Positions 13,156 through 22,129 of a stretch of 52,663 nt of DNA are shown piece after piece. The first letter of the stretch is position 1. Every line of letters begins with the position of its first letter. Made by a program: the position numbers and the translations under genes. The stretch spans positions 1 through 52,663 of IMG/VR virus record IMGVR_UViG_3300033144_002182; one strand, 5' to 3'. The notes under the pieces are model-generated. The model was not told the origin of the DNA. It worked only from the letters and a program-made list of their open reading frames with translations, and did not search any database. This stretch comes from a virus.

Positions 13156-14446
13156 CGTATTCTTCAAGGACGCAGACAACGAACTAGACTTTGCTTACCA
13201 TCCGGGCCAACTAGCGGCACACGGTTCTGATGCCAGAACGATACTTGTGCTTGCCGGTACGCAGTCGGGCAAAACCGTCTATGGCCCGTGGTGGCTCTTG
13301 CGTGAGATTATGCACCGTGGCCCCGGAGACTATCTGTTTGCCACGCCGACCTATCCGCTTCTCGAAGTCAAGGCCCTTCCGTCGTTTCGATTCCTCTTCC
13401 AAACGATCCTGAAACTGGGCACCTACAAAACCGCACCCGTCCGGGCGTTCACGTTCAACAAGAACGGAGAGGACTTGCTACGCAAAAACGGCTGGAAAAT
13501 AACCGAACCGACGCGGATCGTGTTCGGCCATGCGTCGAGTCCAGAATCTCTCGAATCAGCAACGTACAAAGCTGCCGTACTGGATGAGGCTGGACAGAAG
13601 CAATTCAAAGTCGACTCGAAGCAAGCCATCGACCGGCGACTCTCTATCCACCGGGGCCGGATGCTGATTACCACAACACCGTACCACATCGGCTGGCTCA
13701 AGCTCGACATATACGACAAGGCAGCAAACCGGAAGGGCTCAGAGAAGGACATCGAAGTCATTCAGTTTGAATCAATAATGAACCCGACGTTTCCCGTAGA
13801 CGAATACGAACGGGCTCAAAGACTCCTACCCCCGTGGAAATTCAATCTCTTCTATCGGGCCATGTGGGAGCGGCCTATCGGTCAAATCTATTCGTCATTC
13901 GACGAAGAACGCGACGTGGTTGACCCCTTCCCGATACCCGAAAACTGGTTGCGGTTCCTCGGCATGGACTTTGGCGGCGTGAATACCGCTGGGGTCTATT
14001 TCGCCGTCGATCCTGACTACAAACAAATGGTCGTCTACCGCGAATACCATGCTGGCGACAAGTCAGCGGCGGAACACACAAAGGATCTCTTGAAAGGTGA
14101 AGCGATCATTCCGACGTGCTTTGGCGGGGCGGCTTCGGAAAAACAGTGGCGTGTCGAGTTTACGAACTCAGGACTGCCGATCTCACGTCCTCCAATAGGT
14201 GATGTAGAGGTAGGAATCAATCGCGTCTTTGCGATGCACGTGGAGGGCCGGATCAAGGTGTTCCGTAATTGTTTGAAATATATCGACGAAAAGCTGCGAT
14301 ACTCCCGCAAACTCAACGATATGGACGAGCCTACCGAGGACATCGAGGACAAGGCCACGTTTCACTTGATGGATGCCGAACGCTATATCATCGCTCACCT
14401 TTGGACTGGTGCCGGAGATTTGGGCGGCGAGGTTATTGGATTCTAG
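13073..14446 (+). CDS. terL: Terminase large subunit
   Basis: 457 residues from the only upstream ATG. This gives an unusual 83-nt overlap with the small subunit; the true start could be a non-ATG codon downstream, since homology begins near residue 40. ATPase domain: Walker A LAGTQSGKT (60-68), Walker B AAVLDEAG (about 167-174), coupling motif LITTTPY (198-204). C-terminal RNase-H-like nuclease: FLGMDFGGVNTAG with the first catalytic Asp, and near the end FHLMDAERYIIAHLW with the last. It pumps and cuts DNA at the portal. Confidence 0.93.
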   Translation: MQPLPSNTDSPTTSKLAESSSLHVPLNDVFFKDADNELDFAYHPGQLAAHGSDARTILVLAGTQSGKTVYGPWWLLREIMHRGPGDYLFATPTYPLLEVKALPSFRFLFQTILKLGTYKTAPVRAFTFNKNGEDLLRKNGWKITEPTRIVFGHASSPESLESATYKAAVLDEAGQKQFKVDSKQAIDRRLSIHRGRMLITTTPYHIGWLKLDIYDKAANRKGSEKDIEVIQFESIMNPTFPVDEYERAQRLLPPWKFNLFYRAMWERPIGQIYSSFDEERDVVDPFPIPENWLRFLGMDFGGVNTAGVYFAVDPDYKQMVVYREYHAGDKSAAEHTKDLLKGEAIIPTCFGGAASEKQWRVEFTNSGLPISRPPIGDVEVGINRVFAMHVEGRIKVFRNCLKYIDEKLRYSRKLNDMDEPTEDIEDKATFHLMDAERYIIAHLWTGAGDLGGEVIGF

Positions 14447-14476
14447 CTAACTGCTCTCGTATCTTCTCCGCATCAA

Positions 14477-14546
14477 GCGCGGGTAACCTAATGTAGGGTG
14501 CCTTGCTCCCGGTGAGGATGTGGAGGTTCAAATCCTTCCCCGCGCT
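14477..14546 (+). tRNA. Candidate tRNA-Gly (anticodon CCC), atypical D arm
   Basis: The seven-base acceptor GCGCGGG pairs perfectly with CCCGCGC. The T arm is GGAGG-TTCAAAT-CCTTC (one G-T pair) with the canonical TTCAAAT loop. The anticodon arm CCTTG-CTCCCGG-GTGAGG region gives a 5-bp stem (two wobble pairs) and a 7-base loop with T33 and anticodon CCC. The D arm is short (three good pairs, 5-base loop, no GG), and CCA is not encoded. It fills most of the 119-bp gap between terminase and portal. Confidence 0.55.
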
Positions 14547-14565
14547 CAACTATTCAATCGGAGCC

Positions 14566-16242
14566 ATGCCACGCACAGAAGCCACTCAGTTCTTCTCAGA
14601 TCGTCAGGGCTTGGAGGGTTCAACAGGAACCACCATCCAAAAAACCCCTCTCGTTTGGTCAAGCACGAATGATCCGCTTGACAGTATTCCCAACGGCTGG
14701 GTTCTGTACGAACACCCCGAATTCGCGGCGATGTACCAAGACTGGGAGTATTGCTGGGATATGTATACCGGCGATGCAGCACGGCCCGAAAAGGTCGAAG
14801 CCTATCTGCTTCAACGCGCCCTCGGTGAATCGGACGAAGATTACAACGAACGAAAACGCAACGCTTCTCTTTCTCCGCATTATGCTTTCGCTCTCGATGC
14901 GCTGGCTGGATTACTGGCGACAGCCGAAACCGAAACGAAGCGGCAGTTTCAGGACGAAGAGTCGTCGAAAGGATTGGGCGACAAGGACGAGGCCGGCACT
15001 CCTGCTCATTCGCTCTGGAATAACGCCGACGGCGAAGGAACCAACTATCTCCCTTTCTGGCAGCAAGTCGCAATCCGCCTCCTGATCTTCAAACGCCTCT
15101 GGATATTAGCGCAGGGCGTAAAACGCCAGACTATCGTACTGGAAGATGGCACTACGAAAGAGATCCCAGTAAAAGAACCTCATTGGCGGCACCTGACCCC
15201 AATGGCTGTCACGAACTGGAAACATAATGAGCAGAATGGACGGCTTGAAACCGTCGTGGTTCATACGAAGATCGACACCCGGAACTCCATCGAATCAACG
15301 CCCCAAGTCTCAGACGTGTATACTGTTTATGAGATCGGGGGCTGGACAGCATACCAGAAGATTGTTCGGAACGGCAAGCTCATAATACTGCCCTACGATA
15401 CAGGCACTTATGAGTATAGCGAGCGCATGGGAGCGGAGTTGATCCCAGCGTTGCCGATATTCATGGCGGAGCTACCGATGGCTCGCAACGTGTCTCTCAA
15501 CGCTGCCACTCGCGCTAATGCGAACTGGAACATGGAGTCTGAGCGGGATGCACTTCTCCGTAACGGAAACATACCCCGCTTCGTCCTCGTGGCGCACGAA
15601 GGCGCGTACAAAACAATGGTACAGCGTTTAGTTAAAGGCTGGAAGTTGCTTCGCCATGATCCCGAACAAGACAAACAGCATTACTATGTCAGTCCTCCGG
15701 CAGAAGCGGCAAAGCTCTCGACTGAGGTACTGAAAGAGCGTATACCGGAATTTTATGCTACAACCTTCCGAGATTTTGGCGATGCGGCAAAAGAGCGCAC
15801 AGCTACCGAGGTTCGAAGCAGACAAAAGTCCGGTATCGAGGCGGCATTGGCTCTAACCGTAGGAACTCTGGAAGAAGCCGAAAACCGTGGACTATTCCTC
15901 CAAGAACAAATCAACTTCCCAGACGATCGGGATGCGTGGGGGCAAGCCACAGCGACCTATTCCAGAAACTTCCTGCCTTTGGAGCCGGGTGCCATTGCCG
16001 ATTTGATTATGACCTCATTCTTCCCGACAGATTCTCTACCGGCTGGCCCAGAGGCGACGAAAAACGCCGTGATCTATATGCTTGACTATCTCGGGCTCCA
16101 ATACGACGAAGCCGAAGTAGAACAGGCGGTTGAGGAACGCGAGTCAGCCAATGACCGGGACAATCTTGCTTTTGGCACCGACCTAGCATTCTCGCCAGAA
16201 GAACTCGAAGGCCCCGCCGAGGATGAAATCCAAGAGGGATGA
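14566..16242 (+). CDS. Portal protein (DUF4055-like)
   Basis: 558 residues from ATG 14566 (GGAG 5 nt upstream). An upstream in-frame ATG at 14503 lies within the candidate tRNA and is rejected. The N-terminus DWEYCWDMYTGDAARPEKVE plus LLQRALGESDEDYNERKRNA and LSPHYAFALDALAGLL has the 'G..YL....ES...Y..R...A......T..ALVG' pattern of DUF4055-type portals. The end is acidic (EELEGPAEDEIQEG). It would form the dodecameric DNA gate of the capsid. Position after terL and before the MuF-like gene agrees. Confidence 0.87.
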   Translation: MPRTEATQFFSDRQGLEGSTGTTIQKTPLVWSSTNDPLDSIPNGWVLYEHPEFAAMYQDWEYCWDMYTGDAARPEKVEAYLLQRALGESDEDYNERKRNASLSPHYAFALDALAGLLATAETETKRQFQDEESSKGLGDKDEAGTPAHSLWNNADGEGTNYLPFWQQVAIRLLIFKRLWILAQGVKRQTIVLEDGTTKEIPVKEPHWRHLTPMAVTNWKHNEQNGRLETVVVHTKIDTRNSIESTPQVSDVYTVYEIGGWTAYQKIVRNGKLIILPYDTGTYEYSERMGAELIPALPIFMAELPMARNVSLNAATRANANWNMESERDALLRNGNIPRFVLVAHEGAYKTMVQRLVKGWKLLRHDPEQDKQHYYVSPPAEAAKLSTEVLKERIPEFYATTFRDFGDAAKERTATEVRSRQKSGIEAALALTVGTLEEAENRGLFLQEQINFPDDRDAWGQATATYSRNFLPLEPGAIADLIMTSFFPTDSLPAGPEATKNAVIYMLDYLGLQYDEAEVEQAVEERESANDRDNLAFGTDLAFSPEELEGPAEDEIQEG

Positions 16243-16499
16243 GCTTTACCATTACTCAGGCCAAAAACGGGTACATCGTTCGTGACGGCGATGAAAAGAT
16301 TGGTATTCTCTACGTACATCCTACACTAGACGCGGCATTTTCCCAGATCCGCAAGGCGTTTGGCGATCCCGAAACCATTACCTTAGTTCCCATGCCGGAG
16401 GCTGACGAGCGGAAAAAGAGAACGCTACGAATAGGTGAACCAAATGGACTGGGCTCTAATAATTCAGACGGTGCAGGAAACGGCAGGGATTCTCGGTGA
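16239..16499 (+). CDS. Hypothetical small protein
   Basis: 86 residues. ATG overlaps the portal TGA (ATGA). The first ~60 residues look like a compact alpha/beta unit (FTITQAKNGYIVRDGDEKIG, then DAAFSQIRKAFGDPETITLV). The last 25 are low-complexity Gly/Asn/Arg and overlap the following gene by about 56-65 nt. No family recognised. Confidence 0.65.
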   Translation: MSFTITQAKNGYIVRDGDEKIGILYVHPTLDAAFSQIRKAFGDPETITLVPMPEADERKKRTLRIGEPNGLGSNNSDGAGNGRDSR

Positions 16500-16728
16500 G
16501 GGTCATATTCTTGACTATATCGGCATCGGTGGCCCCGGCGCACTGGCTGTTCATTTCTACTGGTGGCAACGCGAACAAAAGGCCGAAAAGAAGCGCAGGA
16601 GCGAACGTCTCGACGAATACACTGATCGACTAGCCGAGAAGGACGCGGAAATAGAAAAGCTCTGTGGCGAATGCCAGAAATATCAAGACAAGTGGATCGA
16701 GGCCATGACACCCGTTGCCACCGACTAA
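16444..16728 (+). CDS. Small protein with hydrophobic N-terminus and coiled coil
   Basis: 94 residues from ATG 16444; GTG 16435 in the same frame (MNQM...) is an alternative, with AGGTGAACC upstream. The N-terminal part contains GGPGALAVHFYWWQ, possibly a weak membrane segment. Residues about 45-85 are a charged coiled coil (RSERLDEYTDRLAEKDAEIE). It could be a small head or membrane-associated accessory. No family recognised. Confidence 0.65.
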   Translation: MDWALIIQTVQETAGILGEGHILDYIGIGGPGALAVHFYWWQREQKAEKKRRSERLDEYTDRLAEKDAEIEKLCGECQKYQDKWIEAMTPVATD

Positions 16729-17902
16729 CGCACAAATATATCACCGCGCGATAGCACGAGCCCGACAGAATGCGGCTCGCATATCCGCCGCCGCCGCCGA
16801 GGACACGCTAAGGATTTACGTTCGGATGATAGCCCGAATCTTGCTGGACGTAAGAAGTGGTCGCCTCACCGACGAACGAGCCAAGTTACTTGCCCGGTCG
16901 ATGCGTGAGCAGATGGCCCGGTTCGGTAACGAATACAGCCGCCGGATGTTGGTGCATATCCGTCTCGCAGCGAACGAGGGGGCCTTCGGTCACCTCAACG
17001 GAATTAAAGCCGTATCAAGCAATACAGGGATTGCTCTTAGCGCGGCGATGAATCCCGATTTTGTCCGCGTCCCTATCGAGGCGTTAAACGCTCTTATGCG
17101 CCGCAGGGGGATCGCGATGGAGCGGGGGTTGTTAGGGTATTCAGCACAGTTCAGGACGCTTGTGGAGCGGAATTTGAAGCTCGCTGCGGCTCAAATCGAC
17201 GACTTGTTGATGGAGGCCGTAGGACGGGGTTTCTCGTGGACACAAACAACCCAAGAACTAGGAGTTCAGCTTGCACAGAACAGTCCCGAGGTGCAAGACA
17301 TGATGAGGCGCATTGGCCCGAGAGGTGGATTCAAGCGATCTACATTCAAAGCCATTCGCGAGGGTGCTAAATTGGACGCAACGACACTCTCTCAGGCCCG
17401 GAAGTTGATGAAACGGGCGCAACTCATAGCGATCCATGAAACGAACTCTGCATACGACGAGGCTAACAAATTCGGGGCTGTCAAATCCCCTATGGTCGAG
17501 GCACTCCAATGGGAATTATCCGGGGCGCATCCTGCGGCCCATTCAACACCGGATGAATGCGACGTTATCTCGTATTCCGACCTCTACGGACTGGGGGCTG
17601 GCGTCTATCCGCCTGAAACGGTTCCTGCCCTTCCTCACGCTCGTTGCAAGTGTTGGACTAGCTCAATACTACGTCCGCCGTCACAATGGGGTGAAAAAAG
17701 AGAGGATCCGGGCGAGCCTAAAGCCATGACAAAACGTGACGCTCGAGTAGTTTTGGAGGCACGAAAAACGTCCACTGGACGCGCAGTGACCGATTCCGTG
17801 GTGCGACGCGCAACCATTTCGACGAACCGTGTAGTACGTGCTGCGAAAGCAAATCCAATCCCTGCACCAGATTTCCTTGAAACCGTCGATGCGACGCCGT
17901 AG
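16715..17902 (+). CDS. MuF-like head morphogenesis / minor capsid protein
   Basis: 395 residues. The N-terminal ~200 residues are helical. The core about 240-330 matches the Phage Mu F / SPP1 gp7 pattern: RAQLIAIHETNSAYDEANKF, then a central AHSTPDECDVISY and PALPHARCKCWTSSI, with the conserved H-C/C-K-C cluster typical of the family. A Lys/Arg-rich C-terminal extension (about 335-395) follows. These proteins enter the procapsid and aid head assembly or ejection. Position between portal and scaffold is standard. It overlaps the preceding gene by 14 nt. Confidence 0.87.
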   Translation: MPPTNAQIYHRAIARARQNAARISAAAAEDTLRIYVRMIARILLDVRSGRLTDERAKLLARSMREQMARFGNEYSRRMLVHIRLAANEGAFGHLNGIKAVSSNTGIALSAAMNPDFVRVPIEALNALMRRRGIAMERGLLGYSAQFRTLVERNLKLAAAQIDDLLMEAVGRGFSWTQTTQELGVQLAQNSPEVQDMMRRIGPRGGFKRSTFKAIREGAKLDATTLSQARKLMKRAQLIAIHETNSAYDEANKFGAVKSPMVEALQWELSGAHPAAHSTPDECDVISYSDLYGLGAGVYPPETVPALPHARCKCWTSSILRPPSQWGEKREDPGEPKAMTKRDARVVLEARKTSTGRAVTDSVVRRATISTNRVVRAAKANPIPAPDFLETVDATP

Positions 17903-18018
17903 CTTTGCGTTGCATGGTCACATCTGTTTGGAAACGACGCGCCATCGAAAACGTCGGTTCGGAAGAAGGCTCGGCCCGTGCCAGCCGCGATCCGTAAAAC
18001 GCAAAACATACTGATTCT

Positions 18019-18789
18019 ATGACTCCCGAAGAATTGTCAGCCGCTATTGATGCGCTGAAAGAAGTAGATCCCAAGACATTCTCCGAAGCATTACTGAAAG
18101 GGGCCTCGACGTTGTACCAAAACGTGTACAATGCGGGTCACAAAACAGCGACGGGAAACCTGAAAGAAAAGCTGGACGGGAATACTACTGAGATCACAGA
18201 CCTCAAGGCACAACTAACGGCTAAAGACGAGCAAATCGTGAAGCTAGGCGAGAACAACCCGGATTCTGCAAAAGTGATAGCAGATTACGAGGCTTCCGTC
18301 CAAAAGAAAGACGATCGCATCATTGAACTTGAATCCAAGATCGACGAAAACGATACCGAGTGGACAGACCGCTTTAAGCGCAACTCCACCGACGTTACTC
18401 TTGAAAAGCTGATCGGCAATCTTGTCAGGGAACATGGCGTGGATCCCCGATATGCCAAAGCTATCGTGAAAGACCCGGACGTAATTGTCCGACTCCGACA
18501 CGACGACGATGGCTTAGTCTCTGGGGCAGTCCAGCTAGACGGTGTAGCTCCGCTACCCGTGCCTGATGGTCAAACCGTTGTTGATGTATTGTCAACCGAA
18601 CTGGCTGGCGGCGTCCCCGGTAAATTCAAGGAAGATCGTAGACAGAACGAGTCCAAACTGGGCGGCGAAGGCGGCAAGAAAAAATCGTTTACGGAATCAG
18701 AAATTGAGTCCATGAGCGATACCGAATTTGAAACCCAACAGGACGCGATAGACGAAGCACTTGCGGCGGGACGTGTAACCGCGGGTTGA
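18019..18789 (+). CDS. Capsid scaffolding protein (probable)
   Basis: 256 residues, no Trp-rich core, highly charged. A long coiled coil covers about 45-115 (EITDLKAQLTAKDEQIVKLG, VQKKDDRIIELESKI), with a folded middle (VTLEKLIGNLVREHGVDPRY) and an acidic C-terminus after GGEGGKKKSFTESE. This layout and the position just before the major capsid gene are typical of siphophage scaffolds, which guide shell assembly and then leave. A 116-bp gap precedes it with no clear promoter. Identity is by architecture and context. Confidence 0.78.
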   Translation: MTPEELSAAIDALKEVDPKTFSEALLKGASTLYQNVYNAGHKTATGNLKEKLDGNTTEITDLKAQLTAKDEQIVKLGENNPDSAKVIADYEASVQKKDDRIIELESKIDENDTEWTDRFKRNSTDVTLEKLIGNLVREHGVDPRYAKAIVKDPDVIVRLRHDDDGLVSGAVQLDGVAPLPVPDGQTVVDVLSTELAGGVPGKFKEDRRQNESKLGGEGGKKKSFTESEIESMSDTEFETQQDAIDEALAAGRVTAG

Positions 18790-18854
18790 CATCACATCAA
18801 CGCGCCCCCCGGATGCTTTTATCGTTTTGATTGTTGAACCAATGGGGGTGCAAA

Positions 18855-19691
18855 ATGGCACTTACTAACTTTGTCCCAACGATTTGGTCGCGGAGGCTGA
18901 ATGTCAGTCTCAGGCGTGATTTGGTTGGAATGTCTGTCGTCAATGAGGATTATATCGGAGAAGTCCGGGCCGCTGGCGACACACTGAAAATCAATCGCCC
19001 TGCCGCTATCAATGTTGGCGATTACAATGTTGGTTCCGACATCACGATCCAGACCCCAACGTCTTCCCAACTCGAACTAAATATCGACCAGTTTAAGTAT
19101 GTTGCTTTTTCTGTCGATGATGTTCGAAAGGTACAGGCGAACGTCGAGCTTATGGCTCCCTACGTGAACGAAGCGAACTACGCTCTGCGGAAAACCGTGG
19201 ACGAATTTATCTTCGGACACTATACGGGCGTTGATGCAAGTAATGTAGTAGCGAAAACGGTACTCGCTGCTGATACTGTCTACGGCAAGATTGCCGAGGC
19301 TGCTCGTCGTCTGGATGCAAATGATGTCCCAACAGATGGTCGCTTCCTCGCACTGTCACCACTGATAGTCGAATTCCTACGTACTTCTACGCAGTTCACC
19401 GCAGCCTCTGAGCTTGGTGATAACGTGAAGAAAACCGGACTTGTTGGCGAAATTCTCGGCTTCAATATCTATCGGTCAAACTCTTTAACGAGTGCCGCCG
19501 ATGGATCTGATACCGTGCAACATTGCCTGTTCGGTCACACGTCGGCCTTGACCTTCGGTATGCAGTTCACGAAAATGGAATCTGCCCGCATGGAGAAGCA
19601 ATTCTCCGATCTCGTGAAGGGCCTTTTGATTTACGGCGCACAAACCGTAAAGGCGAAGGCACTTGGCGATTTGAGGCATATTACCTCATAG
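18855..19691 (+). CDS. Major capsid protein (HK97-fold type)
   Basis: 278 residues from ATG 18855 (MALTNFVPTIWSRRL), preceded by AATGGGGGTGC. An 8-residue upstream extension is unlikely. Typical features: N-arm; VVNEDYIGEVRAAGDTLKIN, the E-loop-like region; FVAFSVDD-type segment (KYVAFSVDDVRKVQ); NEANYALRKTVDEFIFGHY, resembling P22-coat/HK97-fold siphophage capsid proteins; and a C-terminal domain ending AKALGDLRHITS. It forms the icosahedral shell. Context after the scaffold is decisive. Confidence 0.88.
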   Translation: MALTNFVPTIWSRRLNVSLRRDLVGMSVVNEDYIGEVRAAGDTLKINRPAAINVGDYNVGSDITIQTPTSSQLELNIDQFKYVAFSVDDVRKVQANVELMAPYVNEANYALRKTVDEFIFGHYTGVDASNVVAKTVLAADTVYGKIAEAARRLDANDVPTDGRFLALSPLIVEFLRTSTQFTAASELGDNVKKTGLVGEILGFNIYRSNSLTSAADGSDTVQHCLFGHTSALTFGMQFTKMESARMEKQFSDLVKGLLIYGAQTVKAKALGDLRHITS

Positions 19692-19773
19692 CCTGTACTG
19701 GCTGACCTATGGGTCTGGCGCGTAGTGATATGTCTGCGCGTCCGACCCGGCGGTATTTCACGCGAGGATAACA

Positions 19774-19962
19774 ATGGCGAATAAAAAAGATTTTTTCGTG
19801 GTGCGGAATCTCGACACCGGAGTCGTTTGCGGAGTCACCGAGGATCGGTATAAAAGCCTGATAAAACGGGATGATTTCGAGGACGCTGCACCGGCAAAAG
19901 CCAAGTCACGAACTCGAACCGCGAAAACAAAAACCACGACAGGCAAGGCCGTTAAGAAATAA
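19774..19962 (+). CDS. Small basic structural-region protein (hypothetical)
   Basis: 62 residues: a folded-looking N-terminal third (FFVVRNLDTGVVCGVTEDRY) and a strongly basic Lys/Arg/Thr tail (KSRTRTAKTKTTTGKAVKK). Start follows CGAGGATAACA; the stop overlaps the next ATG. It lies where head-completion proteins occur. The tail could bind DNA or an acidic partner, but this is speculation. Confidence 0.65.
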   Translation: MANKKDFFVVRNLDTGVVCGVTEDRYKSLIKRDDFEDAAPAKAKSRTRTAKTKTTTGKAVKK

Positions 19963-20357
19963 TGGCAAGCTACTTTGACTGGACAGCCACGCCGGATAAA
20001 AACATCCTGCATGATTCCGTCAGAGCGCACTACGACTTGGAGGCCGTTGCTGCGAATGCTGAACGGGACACAATAGCCATGTTCACCTATGGATATGGCG
20101 AAACGACCGTTGTGGCCTTAGAGGGTTACGACGACGACGCAGACAGCGCAGAGGCAACACTAAAAGAAGCCATGCGCCTGACTGTCGGAGAGGTTGCTAA
20201 TCACCGGCTCTTGCATTACGACACTAAGCCGGGGGTCACGTCCGAATCCCGAGGGGCGCGGAGTGAAACCCGTAAGCAAGTAGATCCTCTGTGGCCTGAT
20301 GGCTGGCAATGGCGACTAGGAGATTTCGAATACGCTCCCGTTGGCTGGATCACATGA
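19962..20357 (+). CDS. Head-tail connector / head completion protein (probable)
   Basis: 131 residues: helical N-terminal half (YDLEAVAANAERDTIAMFTY), an acidic stretch (EGYDDDADSAEATLKEAMRL) and an aromatic end (DGWQWRLGDFEYAPVGWIT). Size, helix content and position after the capsid gene fit an HK97 gp6-type adaptor forming the ring below the portal. No diagnostic motif seen, so the call rests on order. Confidence 0.6.
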   Translation: MASYFDWTATPDKNILHDSVRAHYDLEAVAANAERDTIAMFTYGYGETTVVALEGYDDDADSAEATLKEAMRLTVGEVANHRLLHYDTKPGVTSESRGARSETRKQVDPLWPDGWQWRLGDFEYAPVGWIT

Positions 20358-20743
20358 GATACAACGAACAAATAGTAGTCACGATGCAGACTGGCGGCTC
20401 CCAAGACCCCGACGGGTCATGGAATGTCGGAAGCGAGAAGATCAAGTACGATGGTCATGGCGACGCACAGGAATTGTCTTATATGCGGCGTCTCGGCTTC
20501 GACTCAGAGCTTCAAAACGTGGCTGATATTAAGTGTTTCATTCCGAAGCCGCAGACCGTAGAGGGCTTTCTTGTGGGCGATGAATGCTCAATTATCTACG
20601 CCTCTGGTACGATACGACGCGGCACAGTGCGCGATATGTCGATTATCGACGACAGTTTTTATGTCCACACTTACGGCCCACTCGACCTGTTCTCAGGATA
20701 TGTTCTCATTGACGACGAAGGCGATTGCCTGATACTAGCATAA
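20354..20743 (+). CDS. Head closure / stopper-like protein (probable)
   Basis: 129 residues from ATG 20354, overlapping the upstream TGA (ATGA). All-beta pattern (EQIVVTMQTGGSQDPDGSWN, then DIKCFIPKPQTVEGFLVGDE and SFYVHTYGPLDLF), typical of small beta-barrel head-tail joining proteins such as SPP1 gp16 or lambda gpFII. Assignment is by fold impression and gene order only. Confidence 0.55.
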   Translation: MRYNEQIVVTMQTGGSQDPDGSWNVGSEKIKYDGHGDAQELSYMRRLGFDSELQNVADIKCFIPKPQTVEGFLVGDECSIIYASGTIRRGTVRDMSIIDDSFYVHTYGPLDLFSGYVLIDDEGDCLILA

Positions 20744-21057
20744 TGGGACACCAAGACGGAAAAAAATGGACTGAACTGAACTTCGGAGTGCCCGTTGGCT
20801 CCGACGTGGTGGTTTATCGCCAAGCCAACACTGGATCATGGTTGCGAGCCCAAGTAACAAACATTCCGGCCACAGGCGGTATGTCGGCTTCTCTCTTCGA
20901 TCCGTATACTATACTTGCAGCCGTCGTAGACGATACGCCGGTTGCCGTGGCTGTCGGTTCTAAGAAAATGGTTGGCCGAAACACGGGCAGCATCAAAGGA
21001 ATGACATCGGCGGAGGTTTTGGACATACTCGATCCGATTGACCTCGGCTTCTATTAA
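20743..21057 (+). CDS. Hypothetical structural protein
   Basis: 104 residues from ATG 20743 (TAATG overlap). Beta-rich, with VVDDTPVAVAVGSKKMVGRN and a closing TSAEVLDILDPIDLGFY. A similar stretch, VTDDTPVVQAFAASTVLGR followed by a 'G.VTAITYANLSTDLG' helix, occurs in the next gene (about residues 105-145). The two genes therefore share a recurring module, probably from a fibre or decoration protein. Confidence 0.65.
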   Translation: MGHQDGKKWTELNFGVPVGSDVVVYRQANTGSWLRAQVTNIPATGGMSASLFDPYTILAAVVDDTPVAVAVGSKKMVGRNTGSIKGMTSAEVLDILDPIDLGFY

Positions 21058-21073
21058 ACCCGGTACATAAAAA

Positions 21074-22105
21074 ATGGCAAACGTACTTCAACTTAAAAGG
21101 AGCATCACTGTTGATGTTGCTCCTACCACTCTTGTTGAAGGTGAACTTGCAGCCAACGTCGATGCGGCAACGGTTGTCGGTAACCTTTGGCTCGGCATAG
21201 AGGGCGCAGTGGAGATTCTGGTAGCAACCCAGAACCTCAATACACTTGCAGCCTTCGCGTTCTTCCTCGATACGGACGCTTTTACAGAGGACAGCGCAAC
21301 ACAGGTAGCCTCGCAGCAATCCATTAAGGCGTATGCTGACGGGAAGGTTGCGGCAGCACTTTATGACGCGAACTCAACCGTCGTAGCAGTAACCGACGAC
21401 ACACCCGTTGTCCAAGCCTTTGCTGCCTCGACGGTTCTTGGTCGTAGGGCCGCTGGTGACGTTACGGCGATCACTTATGCGAACCTCTCGACCGATCTCG
21501 GAATTGCAGAGCTTGGCGGCGTGACGCATAACTTCGCTGCTGCTGTTGCTCCGACGGTGAACGACGATGTGACTTCTGGCTACGGCCCCGGCTCTATCTG
21601 GATCGACACAACCGCAGACAAGGCATATATCTGTCTCGACGGCACCGATACATTGGCAGTCTGGACAGAAACAACGCAGGCTGGCGGAGGCGTTGACGTG
21701 AACGGCACTCCTGCCTCGAACGAAATTACGATGTGGTTTGACGTTGACACAATCAAGTCATTCGCCGGATGGAAGTTCGACGGAAGTGATATGACGATCT
21801 ACGAAGAGGTGAACGACGGGAACCCGTCTATTGCACTCGGAAAAGATGCCGCAGAAGTGCTTCTCGTCCAAGCGGTCTATGACGGCGGGTTACAGACGCT
21901 CGACCGTGTGGATTTCATCACGAAAGCGGCTTCGGTCACGACAGACAAAGGGCTCTACCGATTCAGCGTAGACGAAGTGGCTATCCTCGACATCAACGAT
22001 GCTGGTATCGACCTCGTGTCCAGCATGGGTTATTACATTAACGGAACACTGGTTCTCTCTGGTACAAACTTAGACAACGTGATCGTCGACGGCGGCACTT
22101 ACTAA
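21074..22105 (+). CDS. Virion surface/decoration-like protein
   Basis: 343 residues. The N-terminus ANVLQLKRSITVDVAPTTL, then VEGELAANVDAATVVGNLWL, matches the start of the following gene closely. This 'QLKRS...P..L..GELA.N' opening is typical of phage fibre or decoration proteins. The middle shares the 'DDTPV..A...STVLGR' block with the preceding gene. Then GPGSIWIDTTADKAYICLDG and a beta-rich C-terminus ending GTNLDNVIVDGGTY. It probably decorates the head or neck; no enzymatic motif seen. Confidence 0.65.
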   Translation: MANVLQLKRSITVDVAPTTLVEGELAANVDAATVVGNLWLGIEGAVEILVATQNLNTLAAFAFFLDTDAFTEDSATQVASQQSIKAYADGKVAAALYDANSTVVAVTDDTPVVQAFAASTVLGRRAAGDVTAITYANLSTDLGIAELGGVTHNFAAAVAPTVNDDVTSGYGPGSIWIDTTADKAYICLDGTDTLAVWTETTQAGGGVDVNGTPASNEITMWFDVDTIKSFAGWKFDGSDMTIYEEVNDGNPSIALGKDAAEVLLVQAVYDGGLQTLDRVDFITKAASVTTDKGLYRFSVDEVAILDINDAGIDLVSSMGYYINGTLVLSGTNLDNVIVDGGTY

Positions 22106-22129
22106 ACACCACGCTTTTACTAAGAGCTA

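Noticed and set aside
14503-14565. Longer portal N-terminus from ATG 14503
   Set aside because: It would be read through the candidate tRNA. ATG 14566 has GGAG at the right distance.
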